This document shows, piece by piece, positions 10,916-19,886 of a stretch of DNA of 64,000 nucleotides. A program made the translations under genes and the position numbers. Source of the stretch: Betaproteobacteria bacterium (GTDB lineage Bacteria; Pseudomonadota; Gammaproteobacteria; Burkholderiales; Ga0077523); the NCBI GenBank assembly GCA_016713305.1, contig JADJPK010000031.1, forward strand, positions 826,210 through 890,209, given 5' to 3'. The first letter of the stretch is position 1, and each line of letters starts with the position of its first letter. The notes beneath the pieces were generated by a model. It saw only the letters and a program-made list of their open reading frames with translations. It was not told the origin of the DNA and did not search any database.

Positions 10916-12322
10916 TCAGCCCTGGGCCGCCGCAGAGGCGATCATCCCCGGCACCTGTCCCACCGAGCCGGCGCCCATGGTCACGACCACGTCGCCATCC
11001 CGGGCCGTGGCAAGCACCGCGGCGGGCAGTTCCTTCCAGTCCTCCACGAAGATGGGCTCGACCTTGCCCAGCACGCGAACGGCGCGCGCGAGCGAACGCC
11101 CGTCCGCAGCCACGATGGGCGCTTCGCCCGCCGCGTAGACCTCGGTGATCAACAGCACATCGACCGAAGACAGGACCTTCACGAAGTCCTCGAACAGGTC
11201 GCGCGTGCGCGTGTAGCGATGCGGCTGGAACGCCAGCACAAGCCGGCGTCCGGGAAACGCGCCGCGCGCTGCCTCCAGGGTCGCCGACATCTCCGCCGGG
11301 TGATGGCCGTAGTCGTCGACCAGGGTGAACGTGCCGCCCGTCGGCAGGGGAATCTCGCCGTATCGCTGGAAACGCCGTCCGACTCCCCGGAAACCGGCAA
11401 GCGCGCGAAGTATCGCGTCGTCGGAAGCGCCCACCTCCATGGCCACGGCGATCGCCGCCAGCGCGTTCAGCACGTTGTGCATGCCGGGAAGATTCAGCGT
11501 CACGTCCAGCTTGCGGGCGGGCGAGCCGTTGGCGGCGATCTGCACATCGAAACGCATGCGGGCACCCTCGGCCCGGACGTTCATGGCACGCACCTGGGCT
11601 TCCTCGGCCAGACCGTAGGTCATCACCGGTTTGCTCACGATGGGGATGATCGATCGCACGTTCGGGTCGTCCATGCAGAGGATCGCCATGCCGTAGAAGG
11701 GCAGGTGCTGCAGGAATTCCACGAACGCCTGCCGCAGCCGGGCGAAGTCGTGGCCGTACGTCTCCATGTGGTCGGCATCGATGTTGGTGACCACCGCCAG
11801 CACCGGCTGGAGATACAGGAACGACGCGTCCGACTCATCGGCCTCCACGACGATGAACTCGCCGCGGCCGAGCTTGGCGTTCGACCCCGCCGCTTCGAGA
11901 CGGCCTCCGATCACGAACGTCGGATCCATCCCCGCTTCGGCCAGCACGCTCGCCACGAGGCTCGTGGTCGTCGTCTTGCCATGCGTGCCGGCCACCGCGA
12001 TGCCCTGCTTCAGCCGCATCAGTTCGGCGAGCATCATCGCCCGCGGCACGATCGGAACCCGGCGGGCGCGCGCGGCAGCGAGTTCCGCGTTGTCCTGTTT
12101 CACCGCGGTCGAGATCACCACCGCGTCCGCACCGGCGACATTGGAAGCATCGTGCCCGATATGCACCGTTGCGCCTCCTGCGCGCAGCCGCGCCGTCGTG
12201 CCGCTGTCGGCGATGTCGGAACCGCTCACCTGGAACCCCAGGTTCAGCATGACCTCGGCGATTCCGCTCATGCCGGCGCCACCGATGCCCACGAAATGAA
12301 CGTGCTTGACCTTGTGTCTCAT
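10916..12322 (-). CDS. murC: UDP-N-acetylmuramate--L-alanine ligase MurC
   Basis: MurC adds L-Ala to UDP-MurNAc, the first peptide-stem step. The product is 468 residues. The N-terminal Rossmann loop is GIGGAGMSG (12-20), and the ATP loop AGTHGKTTTT lies at about residues 111-120. The Mur ligase middle segment EADESDASFL is followed by NIDADHMETYG, and the C-terminal domain has VDDYGHHPAEM. The start at 12322 follows the murG stop by four bases, so the two are translated together. Confidence 0.97.
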   Translation of the reverse strand: MRHKVKHVHFVGIGGAGMSGIAEVMLNLGFQVSGSDIADSGTTARLRAGGATVHIGHDASNVAGADAVVISTAVKQDNAELAAARARRVPIVPRAMMLAELMRLKQGIAVAGTHGKTTTTSLVASVLAEAGMDPTFVIGGRLEAAGSNAKLGRGEFIVVEADESDASFLYLQPVLAVVTNIDADHMETYGHDFARLRQAFVEFLQHLPFYGMAILCMDDPNVRSIIPIVSKPVMTYGLAEEAQVRAMNVRAEGARMRFDVQIAANGSPARKLDVTLNLPGMHNVLNALAAIAVAMEVGASDDAILRALAGFRGVGRRFQRYGEIPLPTGGTFTLVDDYGHHPAEMSATLEAARGAFPGRRLVLAFQPHRYTRTRDLFEDFVKVLSSVDVLLITEVYAAGEAPIVAADGRSLARAVRVLGKVEPIFVEDWKELPAAVLATARDGDVVVTMGAGSVGQVPGMIASAAAQG

Positions 12323-12326
12323 GATG

Positions 12327-13391
12327 TCAGGCCGATGCCGCCTCGGCGCACACGTCCGCCACCCTGCGGGCCGCGTCCGGTCGCGCGAGAGATCGCGCCT
12401 TGCGCGCCATGTCGAGCAGAGTGCCGCGCGTGAAGCCCGCGACGATGGAAGAGAGCCGTTGCGGCGTGAGGTCGCGCTGTGGCACCAGCAGTGCCGCGCC
12501 CGCTTCCGCGAGGAAGCGCGCGTTGGCGGTCTGGTGGTCGTCCACGGCATGGGGGAACGGCACGAGCAGCGCGGCGACGCCCGCGGCGGCGAGTTCGGCG
12601 ATGGTCAGCGCGCCAGCGCGGCAGACGACGCAGTCCGCATCGCCCAGTGCCGCCGCCATGTCGTCCACGAAGGAGACGCACTCGCCCTCGACACCCGCTG
12701 CTGCGTAGTTCGCCTTGAGCGCCTCGATGTGCCGCGCACCGGCCTGATGGCGCACGCGGGGCCGCTCGCTCTCCGGAATGAGAGCGAGCGCCTTCGGCAC
12801 GGTATCGTTCAGCGCCTGCGCGCCGAGGCTGCCGCCCACGACCAGCAGGCGCAGAGGTCCCGTACGGCCTTCGAACCGCTGCTCGGGCGAAGGCAGGCCC
12901 ACGATCTCGGCGCGCACCGGGTTGCCACACCACTCCGACTTGCGCAGCGTCCCGGGAAAGCCGCTCATGCGGCGGTCAGCGACGAGTGCAAGCACCCGGT
13001 TGGCCAGCCCGGCGATCGCGTTCTGTTCGTGGAGGACGAGGGGCCGGCCCAGGAATGCGGCCATCATGCCCCCCGGGAACGAGATGTAACCTCCCATGCC
13101 CAGCACGGCGTCCGGCCGCACGCGGAACATCACGCGCGCACACTGCCAGAACGCGATCAGCAGATTGAGGGGAAGGAGTGCGGCCCGCACCAACCCCTTG
13201 CCGCGAAGTCCGGCGAAGCGGATGAATTCCATCGGGTATCCGTGCTTGGGTACCAGGTCCGACTCCATGCCTTGCCGCGAACCGAGCCAGACGATGCTCC
13301 AGCCGCGCGCGCGCATTTCGCCGGCGACGGCAAGGGCCGGCATGATGTGCCCGCCGGTACCGCCCGCCATGACCAGAAGGGTGCGCGCCAT
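12327..13391 (-). CDS. murG: Lipid II synthase MurG (GlcNAc transferase)
   Basis: MurG transfers GlcNAc from UDP-GlcNAc to lipid I on the inner face of the membrane. The product is 354 residues. The N-terminal G-loop is MAGGTGGHIMPALAVA, and the second loop is GMGGYISFPGG. The donor site includes LLVVGGSLGAQALN and CRAGALTIAELAAAG, with PFPHAVDDHQTANA. The ATG at 13391 overlaps the expected native ftsW stop (TGATG). Confidence 0.97.
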   Translation of the reverse strand: MARTLLVMAGGTGGHIMPALAVAGEMRARGWSIVWLGSRQGMESDLVPKHGYPMEFIRFAGLRGKGLVRAALLPLNLLIAFWQCARVMFRVRPDAVLGMGGYISFPGGMMAAFLGRPLVLHEQNAIAGLANRVLALVADRRMSGFPGTLRKSEWCGNPVRAEIVGLPSPEQRFEGRTGPLRLLVVGGSLGAQALNDTVPKALALIPESERPRVRHQAGARHIEALKANYAAAGVEGECVSFVDDMAAALGDADCVVCRAGALTIAELAAAGVAALLVPFPHAVDDHQTANARFLAEAGAALLVPQRDLTPQRLSSIVAGFTRGTLLDMARKARSLARPDAARRVADVCAEAASA

Positions 13392-13410
13392 CACACTGCC
13401 CTTCCCATCA

Positions 13411-14571
13411 TCAGCTGGCGGTTTTGTTGCGGCAAAATCGGCACGCGGAGGAGGCATGCGCCAGGCTCCGCCGAGCCGCCACCCAGGTGGCCACGATGCC
13501 GGAGGAGAAGGACAGCAGGGGGAGCGTGAGTCCCTTCGTGGGCAACACGCCCATGTTGACGCCGATGTTGATGATGGCCTGCACGCCGATCCACAGCCCG
13601 ATGCCCTGCGCCACGAGTGCCGAGTAGTAGCGCTCCAGACGCGCGGCCTGCCTGCCCACGGTGAAGGCGCGAGCCACGAGCCAGGCAAACAGCATCAGCA
13701 CGGCGGCCACCCCCACGAAACCCAGTTCCTCGGCAATGACGGCAAGCAGGAAGTCGGTGTGGGCTTCGGGCAGATAGAACAGCTTCTCGACGCTTGCACC
13801 CAGACCCACGCCCAGCATCTCGCCGCGGCCGAAGGCGATGAGCGAATGGGTGAGCTGATAGCCGGAGCCGAGCGGATCCTTCCAGGGGTCGAGGAAGTTC
13901 GCCACGCGGGCGAGCCGGTACGGAGCGATCCAGATGAGGATGACGAATCCGATCAGGAGCATGACCGCCAGGGAGGCGAAGAGGCGCCAGTTCATCCCGC
14001 CGAGGAACAGCAGGCCCATCGCGATCACCGTGATCACCGCGAAGGCGCCGAAGTCCGGTTCCAGCAGCAGCAGTGTGCCGGTGAGCAGCATCACGACGGC
14101 CATGGGAAGAAAGCCCTTGCGGAAGCTGCCCATGAACGCCGCCTTGCGGACCGTGTAGTCCGCCGCGTACAGCACGGCGGCCAGCTTGGCGAATTCCGAA
14201 GGCTGGAAGCCCAGTCCGGCGAAACGCAGCCAGCGCTGGCTTCCGTTGACGACGCGCCCGATGCCCGGGATCAGTACGAGCAGCAGCAGCACGGCGGCAA
14301 TGATGAACAGGAACGGCGCGCCTTGCTGCCACCAGCGCATGGGCACCTGGAACGCGGCATAGGCGGCCGCTAGGCCGACGACGAGAAACGCGGCGTGCCG
14401 GACAAGGTAGTACGTCGGGTCGAAGCCGGTGAGCTTGGAGGCCTCCGCCGTGGCGATCGATGCGGAGTAGACCATCACGAGGCCGAACGCCAGCAGCAGG
14501 ATCGCCGACCAGAGCAGCGACTCGTCGAGCGGCGCGGTCGTGCGCGGAGAAGACAGGGTCAGGCCGAACAT
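13411..14571 (-). CDS. ftsW: Lipid II polymerase/flippase-type SEDS protein FtsW (C-terminal tail out of frame)
   Basis: FtsW is the SEDS glycosyltransferase of the divisome that works with FtsI. The open frame gives 386 residues with about ten hydrophobic helices. SEDS motifs include RFAGLGFQPSEFAKLA, LEPDFGAF and LPEAHTDFLLAVIAEELG. After GLTLPLLSFSSGIVATWVAA the usual end is lost. A different frame encodes LLRV...NRQLMMGRAV and a stop at 13394 that overlaps murG, which is the normal FtsW C-terminus. The conserved SFGGS glycines also read SFSS. An indel between about 13410 and 13490 is likely. The start overlaps murD by 13 bases. Confidence 0.92.
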   Translation of the reverse strand: MFGLTLSSPRTTAPLDESLLWSAILLLAFGLVMVYSASIATAEASKLTGFDPTYYLVRHAAFLVVGLAAAYAAFQVPMRWWQQGAPFLFIIAAVLLLLVLIPGIGRVVNGSQRWLRFAGLGFQPSEFAKLAAVLYAADYTVRKAAFMGSFRKGFLPMAVVMLLTGTLLLLEPDFGAFAVITVIAMGLLFLGGMNWRLFASLAVMLLIGFVILIWIAPYRLARVANFLDPWKDPLGSGYQLTHSLIAFGRGEMLGVGLGASVEKLFYLPEAHTDFLLAVIAEELGFVGVAAVLMLFAWLVARAFTVGRQAARLERYYSALVAQGIGLWIGVQAIINIGVNMGVLPTKGLTLPLLSFSSGIVATWVAARRSLAHASSACRFCRNKTAS

Positions 14572-15971
14572 GCCTTGCCCTCCTTCAACCGTCCCACCGC
14601 ATTCCGGAAGACTTCCGCGCGGTGCTCGTAATTGCGATACATGTCGAAGCTCGCGCACGCAGGGGAGAGCAGCACGGCATCGCCCGGCTCCGACAGCGCG
14701 GCGGCCTGCGCGACCGCCTGGTCCATGTCGTCCGCCGTCACGACCCGCACGCCACAGGGAGCGAGCGCCGCTTCGATGAGCGGTGCATCGCGGCCGATGA
14801 GGATCACGGCCCGGGCGCGCAAGGCCGCCACGGGCCCGAGCGGCGAGAAATCCTGCCCCTTGCCGTCGCCCCCCGCGATCAGCACCACGGGCTGGGGCAT
14901 GCCGGCAAGCGCGGCGACGGTGGCGCCCACGTTCGTGCCCTTCGAATCGTCGAAATAGCGCCGGCCTTCCACCTCCGCGACGAACTCCACGCGGTGAGCC
15001 AGGCCCCGGAACCTCTCCAGTGCGCGGACGATGGGCTCGTTGGTGAGCCCGATCGCCCGTCCGACGGCCAGCACGGCCATGGCATTGGCCGCGTTGTGCC
15101 GGCCGGTCACCTTGAGTGCGGCCGTGCGCATGACCGGCTGATCGCCCTCGGCGATCCATTCCTCTCCACCCACCGTGAGCAGTCCCCAGGAGTGCTCGCC
15201 CGGGGGACGCTCGAAGCCGAAGGACCAGGGCCTCTCGTTGGGCGACACCATGCCGGTCGTCCTCGGATCGTCACGGTTGACGATCGCCACGCGCGCGCCC
15301 AGGAACACGCGGGACTTGGCCCACGCGTACTGGTTCATGCCTGGGTACCTGTCGAGATGATCCTCGGACACGTTGAGCACGGTCGCTGCGTCGGGACGCA
15401 GGGTGCTGGTGGTCTCCAGCTGGAAACTGGAGAGTTCGAGCACGACCGCCTGCGGCAGCGGACGCGTGCCGGCCTCGATCTCGCTCAGCGCGTCCAGCAC
15501 CGGCAGGCCGATGTTCCCGGCAACGAGGGTTTCCAGCCCCGCCTCCCGGCAGGCCTCGCCCGCCATCTCCGTCACCGTGCTCTTGCCGTTGGAGCCCGTG
15601 ATGGCGATGACCCGCGGCCGCCTCAGCCTGTGCTGACGGACGTACTCGTCCAGCCCCCATGCGAACAGTTCGATGTCCCCCACCGCCGGCGTGCCGGCAG
15701 CGATCGCGCGGGCGAGTACGGCGTCGGACAGCGGCACGCCGGGACTCGCGGCAACGAGATCGATGCCCGTGAACGTCTCCGCACGGAACGGACCCAGGTG
15801 GATCTGCAGATTGGGCATCTCGGCACGGACGGCGACCAGATTCGGCGGCGAAAGCCGCGAGTCTGCCGCCGACACCAGCGCGCCCTGCGTGCGCAACCAG
15901 CGGATCATCGACAGCCCGGTAAGCCCGAGGCCGAGAACGAGGATGCGCTTGCCCGAGATGGCGGCCGTCAT
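14559..15971 (-). CDS. murD: UDP-N-acetylmuramoyl-L-alanine--D-glutamate ligase MurD
   Basis: MurD adds D-Glu to the stem peptide. The product is 470 residues, slightly longer than E. coli MurD (438). It has an N-terminal Rossmann-like UDP domain (LVLGLGLTGLSM) and the ATP loop ITGSNGKST at about 124-132. The middle-domain segments are LNVSEDHLDRY and TGRHNAANAMA, and the C-terminal domain has FDDSKGTNVGAT and LLSPACASFDMY. The start is three bases after the mraY stop. Confidence 0.97.
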   Translation of the reverse strand: MTAAISGKRILVLGLGLTGLSMIRWLRTQGALVSAADSRLSPPNLVAVRAEMPNLQIHLGPFRAETFTGIDLVAASPGVPLSDAVLARAIAAGTPAVGDIELFAWGLDEYVRQHRLRRPRVIAITGSNGKSTVTEMAGEACREAGLETLVAGNIGLPVLDALSEIEAGTRPLPQAVVLELSSFQLETTSTLRPDAATVLNVSEDHLDRYPGMNQYAWAKSRVFLGARVAIVNRDDPRTTGMVSPNERPWSFGFERPPGEHSWGLLTVGGEEWIAEGDQPVMRTAALKVTGRHNAANAMAVLAVGRAIGLTNEPIVRALERFRGLAHRVEFVAEVEGRRYFDDSKGTNVGATVAALAGMPQPVVLIAGGDGKGQDFSPLGPVAALRARAVILIGRDAPLIEAALAPCGVRVVTADDMDQAVAQAAALSEPGDAVLLSPACASFDMYRNYEHRAEVFRNAVGRLKEGKACSA

Positions 15972-15973
15972 GT

Positions 15974-17056
15974 TCAGCGCAACTTGAGGGTCGAAAGGCC
16001 GAACAGCACGAGGAGCATCGTGATGATCCAGAAACGGACCACCACCTGGTTCTCCTTCCATCCCTTCAATTCGTAGTGGTGGTGCAGCGGCGCCATGCGG
16101 AAGATGCGTTTGCCGGTGAGCTTGTACGAGCCGACCTGCAGCATCACGGACAGCGTCTCCACCACGAAGACCCCGCCCATGATGAACAGCACGATCTCCT
16201 GCCGGACGATGATGGCGACGGTGCCGAGTGCCGCTCCCAGCGCGAGCGCGCCCACGTCCCCCATGAAGACCTCGGCCGGATAGGCGTTGAACCAGAGAAA
16301 TCCGAGTCCGGCGCCCGCCAGCGCCGCGCAGAACACGGTGAGTTCGCCGGCCCCGGGAATGTGCGGAAAGCCGAGGTACTTCGAGAAGACGGCATTGCCG
16401 GCCACGTAAGCGAAGATGCCCAGGGCGCTTCCGACCATGACGGTGGGCAGGATCGCGAGACCGTCCAGCCCGTCGGTCAGATTGACGGCGTTGGACGTGC
16501 CGACGATGACGAAGTAGGACAGCACGATGAAGCCCAGGGCGCCCATCGGGTAGGCCACGAACTTGAAGAAGGGCACGATGAATTCGGTCTGCCCCGGCAT
16601 GGACGAGTAGTTGAGATAGATGGCGGCCGCCAGGCCGATGACCGACTGCCAGAAGTATTTCCAGCGCGCGGGCAACCCCTTCGGATTGCGGTGCACGACC
16701 TTCCGGTAGTCGTCCACCCAGCCGACGATGCCGAAGCCGAGCGTGACGATCAGCACCACCCAGACCAGCCGGTTGGAAAGGTCGGCCCACAACAGCGTGG
16801 TCGCCGCGATCGCCACCAGGATCAGCGCCCCGCCCATGGTGGGCGTGCCGGCCTTGGTGAGATGGGTCTGCGGACCGTCGTCGCGTACCGCCTGCCCGAT
16901 CTTGTAGGCGGTCAGCTTGCGGATCATCGTGGGGCCGACGATGAAGGAGATGATCAGCGCCGTCATCGTGGCGAACACCGCGCGCAGCGTGAGGTAGTTG
17001 AGGACGCCGAAAGCGCGGACGTCGTGCGCGAGCCAGTTGGCCAGTGCGAGCAGCAT
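15974..17056 (-). CDS. mraY: Phospho-N-acetylmuramoyl-pentapeptide transferase MraY
   Basis: MraY is the integral membrane transferase that makes lipid I from UDP-MurNAc-pentapeptide and undecaprenyl phosphate. The product is 360 residues with about ten transmembrane helices. Signature regions are present: KAGTPTMGGALIL, FGIVGWVDDYRKV with the DD pair, NAVNLTDGLDGLAI, and MAPLHHHYELKGW with the His triplet. It overlaps the murF stop by one base. Confidence 0.98.
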   Translation of the reverse strand: MLLALANWLAHDVRAFGVLNYLTLRAVFATMTALIISFIVGPTMIRKLTAYKIGQAVRDDGPQTHLTKAGTPTMGGALILVAIAATTLLWADLSNRLVWVVLIVTLGFGIVGWVDDYRKVVHRNPKGLPARWKYFWQSVIGLAAAIYLNYSSMPGQTEFIVPFFKFVAYPMGALGFIVLSYFVIVGTSNAVNLTDGLDGLAILPTVMVGSALGIFAYVAGNAVFSKYLGFPHIPGAGELTVFCAALAGAGLGFLWFNAYPAEVFMGDVGALALGAALGTVAIIVRQEIVLFIMGGVFVVETLSVMLQVGSYKLTGKRIFRMAPLHHHYELKGWKENQVVVRFWIITMLLVLFGLSTLKLR

Positions 17057-18429
17057 CAGTGTTCACCCACGGTGGTCGTGCCCCCGACCAGGGCATCGAC
17101 GACGCGCTCCATCTTCATGAAGCGCGATCCCTTCACCAGCACGGTCGTGTCGTTGTCGCACGCACCGGCAACGTCCCGCACGAGAGATTCGACGTCGTCG
17201 TAGTGCCTGCCTTCGGCGCCGAACGCCTCGACGCTGCGCCGGCTCGTCTCGCCCAGCGCGTAGAGGCGGTCGATGCCCTGCGTTCTCGCGAAGAGACCCA
17301 CATCGGCGTGCATTGCCGCCGCATCGGGTCCCAGTTCGCCCATGTCGCCCATGACGAGCATCCGCTTGCCGTGGGCCTGCGCGAGCCAGGCGATCGCCGC
17401 CTTCATGGAGTCCGGGTTGGCGTTGTACGTGTCGTCGACGACGACGCTTCCACCGGGACCGATCTTGGATTGCAGCCGGCCCTTGACGCCCTGATACGCG
17501 CTGAGGCCCCGCGCGATGGTCGCCGCGGGAATTCCAAGGACGCAGGCCACGGCCGCGGCCGCGAGGGCGTTGCGAACGTTGTGGAGCCCGGGCACGTGCA
17601 GGCGCGCGATCGAAGGCCCGGAGGGCGTCTGCAGTGTGAGCAGACTGCCGCCGTTGGTGAGTTCGTACGTGGCCGACACGTCGGCCGGGTGTCCCACGCC
17701 GAAGCGGACCAGGCGCGTGTCGGTGCGCAGCCCCGCCCAGTAGGGGTAGAAGTCGTCGTCGGCATTCAGCACACGCGTGCCCGCGGTTTCGAGCCCTTCG
17801 AGAATCTCGCCCTTCGCACGGGCGATGTTCTCGCGCGAACCGAGTTCGCCGATGTGGGCGACACCCGCGTTGTTGATGACCGCCACGGTGGGCCGCGCAA
17901 GCGCCGTCAGGTAGGAGATCTCGCCCAGATGGTTCATGCCCATCTCGAAGATGGCGTATCGATGTTGGGCCCGCAGCCGCAGCAGCATGAGGGGGAGCCC
18001 GATGTCGTTGTTCAGATTGCCCTCGGTCGCCAGCACGCCGTCGGCACCCGCGTGCTGGCGCAGGATGGCCGCGATCATCTCCTTCACGCTGGTCTTGCCG
18101 TTGCTGCCGGTCACGCCCACGACCGGAATGTCGAACCGGTCGCGCCACCATGCGCCGAGCTCTCCCAGCGCGATGCGCGTATCAGGCACCACCAGCAGCG
18201 GCGCCTCGTGAGTGGCCACACTCGCGGGGTTGCTGACGACAGCCCCGGCTGCCCCCGCGGCGAGCGCAGCGTCGACGAACGCATGGCCATCGAAGCGTTC
18301 ACCCTTGAGGGCGACGAACAGATCGCCCCTGCGGATCGCACGGCTGTCCGTGGTCACGGCGAGGACCCGGCTGTCGGGGCCCTGGTGCCGGGCGCCGATG
18401 AACGCGGAAGGTTCGGAGAGATCAAACAC
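17056..18429 (-). CDS. murF: UDP-N-acetylmuramoyl-tripeptide--D-alanyl-D-alanine ligase MurF
   Basis: MurF attaches the D-Ala-D-Ala made by Ddl to the UDP-MurNAc tripeptide. With the GTG start at 18429 the product is 457 residues. That start overlaps the murE stop and gives a normal N-terminus (VFDLSEPSAF). The ATP loop GVTGSNGKTS lies at about residues 105-114. Further segments are FEMGMNHLGEI, VDDTYNANPDSM and VLVKGSRFMKMER. Longer upstream frames lack family similarity. Confidence 0.96.
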   Translation of the reverse strand: MFDLSEPSAFIGARHQGPDSRVLAVTTDSRAIRRGDLFVALKGERFDGHAFVDAALAAGAAGAVVSNPASVATHEAPLLVVPDTRIALGELGAWWRDRFDIPVVGVTGSNGKTSVKEMIAAILRQHAGADGVLATEGNLNNDIGLPLMLLRLRAQHRYAIFEMGMNHLGEISYLTALARPTVAVINNAGVAHIGELGSRENIARAKGEILEGLETAGTRVLNADDDFYPYWAGLRTDTRLVRFGVGHPADVSATYELTNGGSLLTLQTPSGPSIARLHVPGLHNVRNALAAAAVACVLGIPAATIARGLSAYQGVKGRLQSKIGPGGSVVVDDTYNANPDSMKAAIAWLAQAHGKRMLVMGDMGELGPDAAAMHADVGLFARTQGIDRLYALGETSRRSVEAFGAEGRHYDDVESLVRDVAGACDNDTTVLVKGSRFMKMERVVDALVGGTTTVGEH

Positions 18430-19886
18430 CGCTGCCCGCCTCGAGGAGTCCGCGCGCCACTTCGAGATCGTTGAAGGGAAACCGCTCGCCCCCGATCTCC
18501 TGATAGGTTTCGTGTCCCTTGCCGGCAATGAGCACGACATCGCCCGCGCGGGAGATGTGCAGGGCACGTGCGATGGCGGCGGCGCGGTCGACCTCCGCCT
18601 CGTGATTGGGGCCGGCACCCGCGGCGATCTGCGACACGATGGCCCGCGGATCCTCCGAACGCGGGTTGTCGCTCGTCACGATCACGACATCCGCGAGCCG
18701 CGTGGCGATCTCGCCCATCAGCGGCCGCTTGCCCGGATCGCGGTCGCCCCCGCAACCGAACACGCACACGAGCCGCGCGCCACCGTCATGGCCGACCAGC
18801 TCCCGCAGGGTCTCCAGGACCTTTTCCAGGGGCGTCGGGCGTGTGGGCATAGTCCACGACGACGAGCGGCTGGCCGGGGATGCGCAGGATGTCGAGGCGG
18901 CCGGCCACCGGTCCGACTTCGGAAAGCGCATCGATGGAATCCTGCAGCGAAAGGTCCGCGGTCAGCAGCACGCCGAGCGTGCCCAGCAGATTGCTCACGT
19001 TGAAACCGCCGATGAGACGGCTGCGCAGCGCCGCATCGCCCCAGGGGGTGCGGATCTGCAGGTCGAGTCCGCGCGTGGAGAGTTTCACGTCGTGGCCGGC
19101 GATGTCGCCGTGGCCGATGCCGTACGTGAGTATGCGCACGCGGGTGCGGTCGACACGGTCCACCAGTTCGCGGCCGAACTGATCGTCGAGATTGATCACT
19201 GCGTTCGCGAGATCGGGCCAGCGGAAGAGCCGCGCCTTCGCCTCGCCGTAGGCGATCATGTCGCCGTGGTAGTCGAGGTGATCGCGCGTGAGATTGGTGA
19301 AGAGCGCCGTCTGGAATCGCACGCCGCTCACTCGGCCCTGTTCCAGCGCGTGCGACGACACTTCCATCGCGACGGCCTGTGCTCCATCCTCCACGAAGCC
19401 GCGCAACTGGCGCTGGAGCGTGACTGGATCGGGCGTGGTGTGCGTGGCGGGATCGAGACGGCCCGGAAATCCGCTGCCCAGCGTGCCCACGATCGCGGCC
19501 GGCCGGCCGCACCGCTGCAGCGACTGCGCGATCCAGTGACTGCAGGAGGTCTTGCCGTTGGTGCCGGTCACGCCGGCGATCCACAGCCGGCGCGCGGGAT
19601 GTCCGTTCACATGGGCGGCGATCTCGCCGGCCACCGAACGCAGACCGGCGACTGCGGCGTGCGGGACGTTCCAGGCGGGGTCCCACTCGAAGTCTTCGGC
19701 GTCGTACAGAACGGCACGAGCGCCGTGCGCGAGCGCATGCCCGATGAACGACCGCCCGTCGGCGCGCTCGCCCGGAAAGGCGAGGAACAGATCGCCCGTT
19801 GCCACGGTCCGGCTGTCGATGGACACGGAACCGAGCGGCACCCCGAGCGATTCGAGCACCCAGGGATCGAAGCGCTCGGCCGTCAT
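18422..19886 (-). pseudogene. murE: UDP-N-acetylmuramoyl-L-alanyl-D-glutamate--2,6-diaminopimelate ligase MurE, split by a one-base insertion
   Basis: MurE adds meso-diaminopimelate to the stem. The first frame (19886 down to about 18835) has the ATP loop VTGTNGKTS at 106-114, and it ends in LVVVDYAHTPDA. The sequence continues in another frame as LEKVLETLRELVGH, FGCGGDRDPGKRP, the DAP-specificity motif TSDNPR and AGKGHETYQ. The break is an extra C in a CCCC run at 18829-18832; removing one base restores a single frame of about 488 codons. The gene is essential and otherwise perfect, so a sequencing error is the most likely cause. It overlaps ftsI and murF by a few bases. Confidence 0.93.

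Noticed and set aside
18786..18931. Programmed frameshift in murE
   Set aside because: No slippery heptamer, stimulatory structure or family precedent; a homopolymer base count error explains it.
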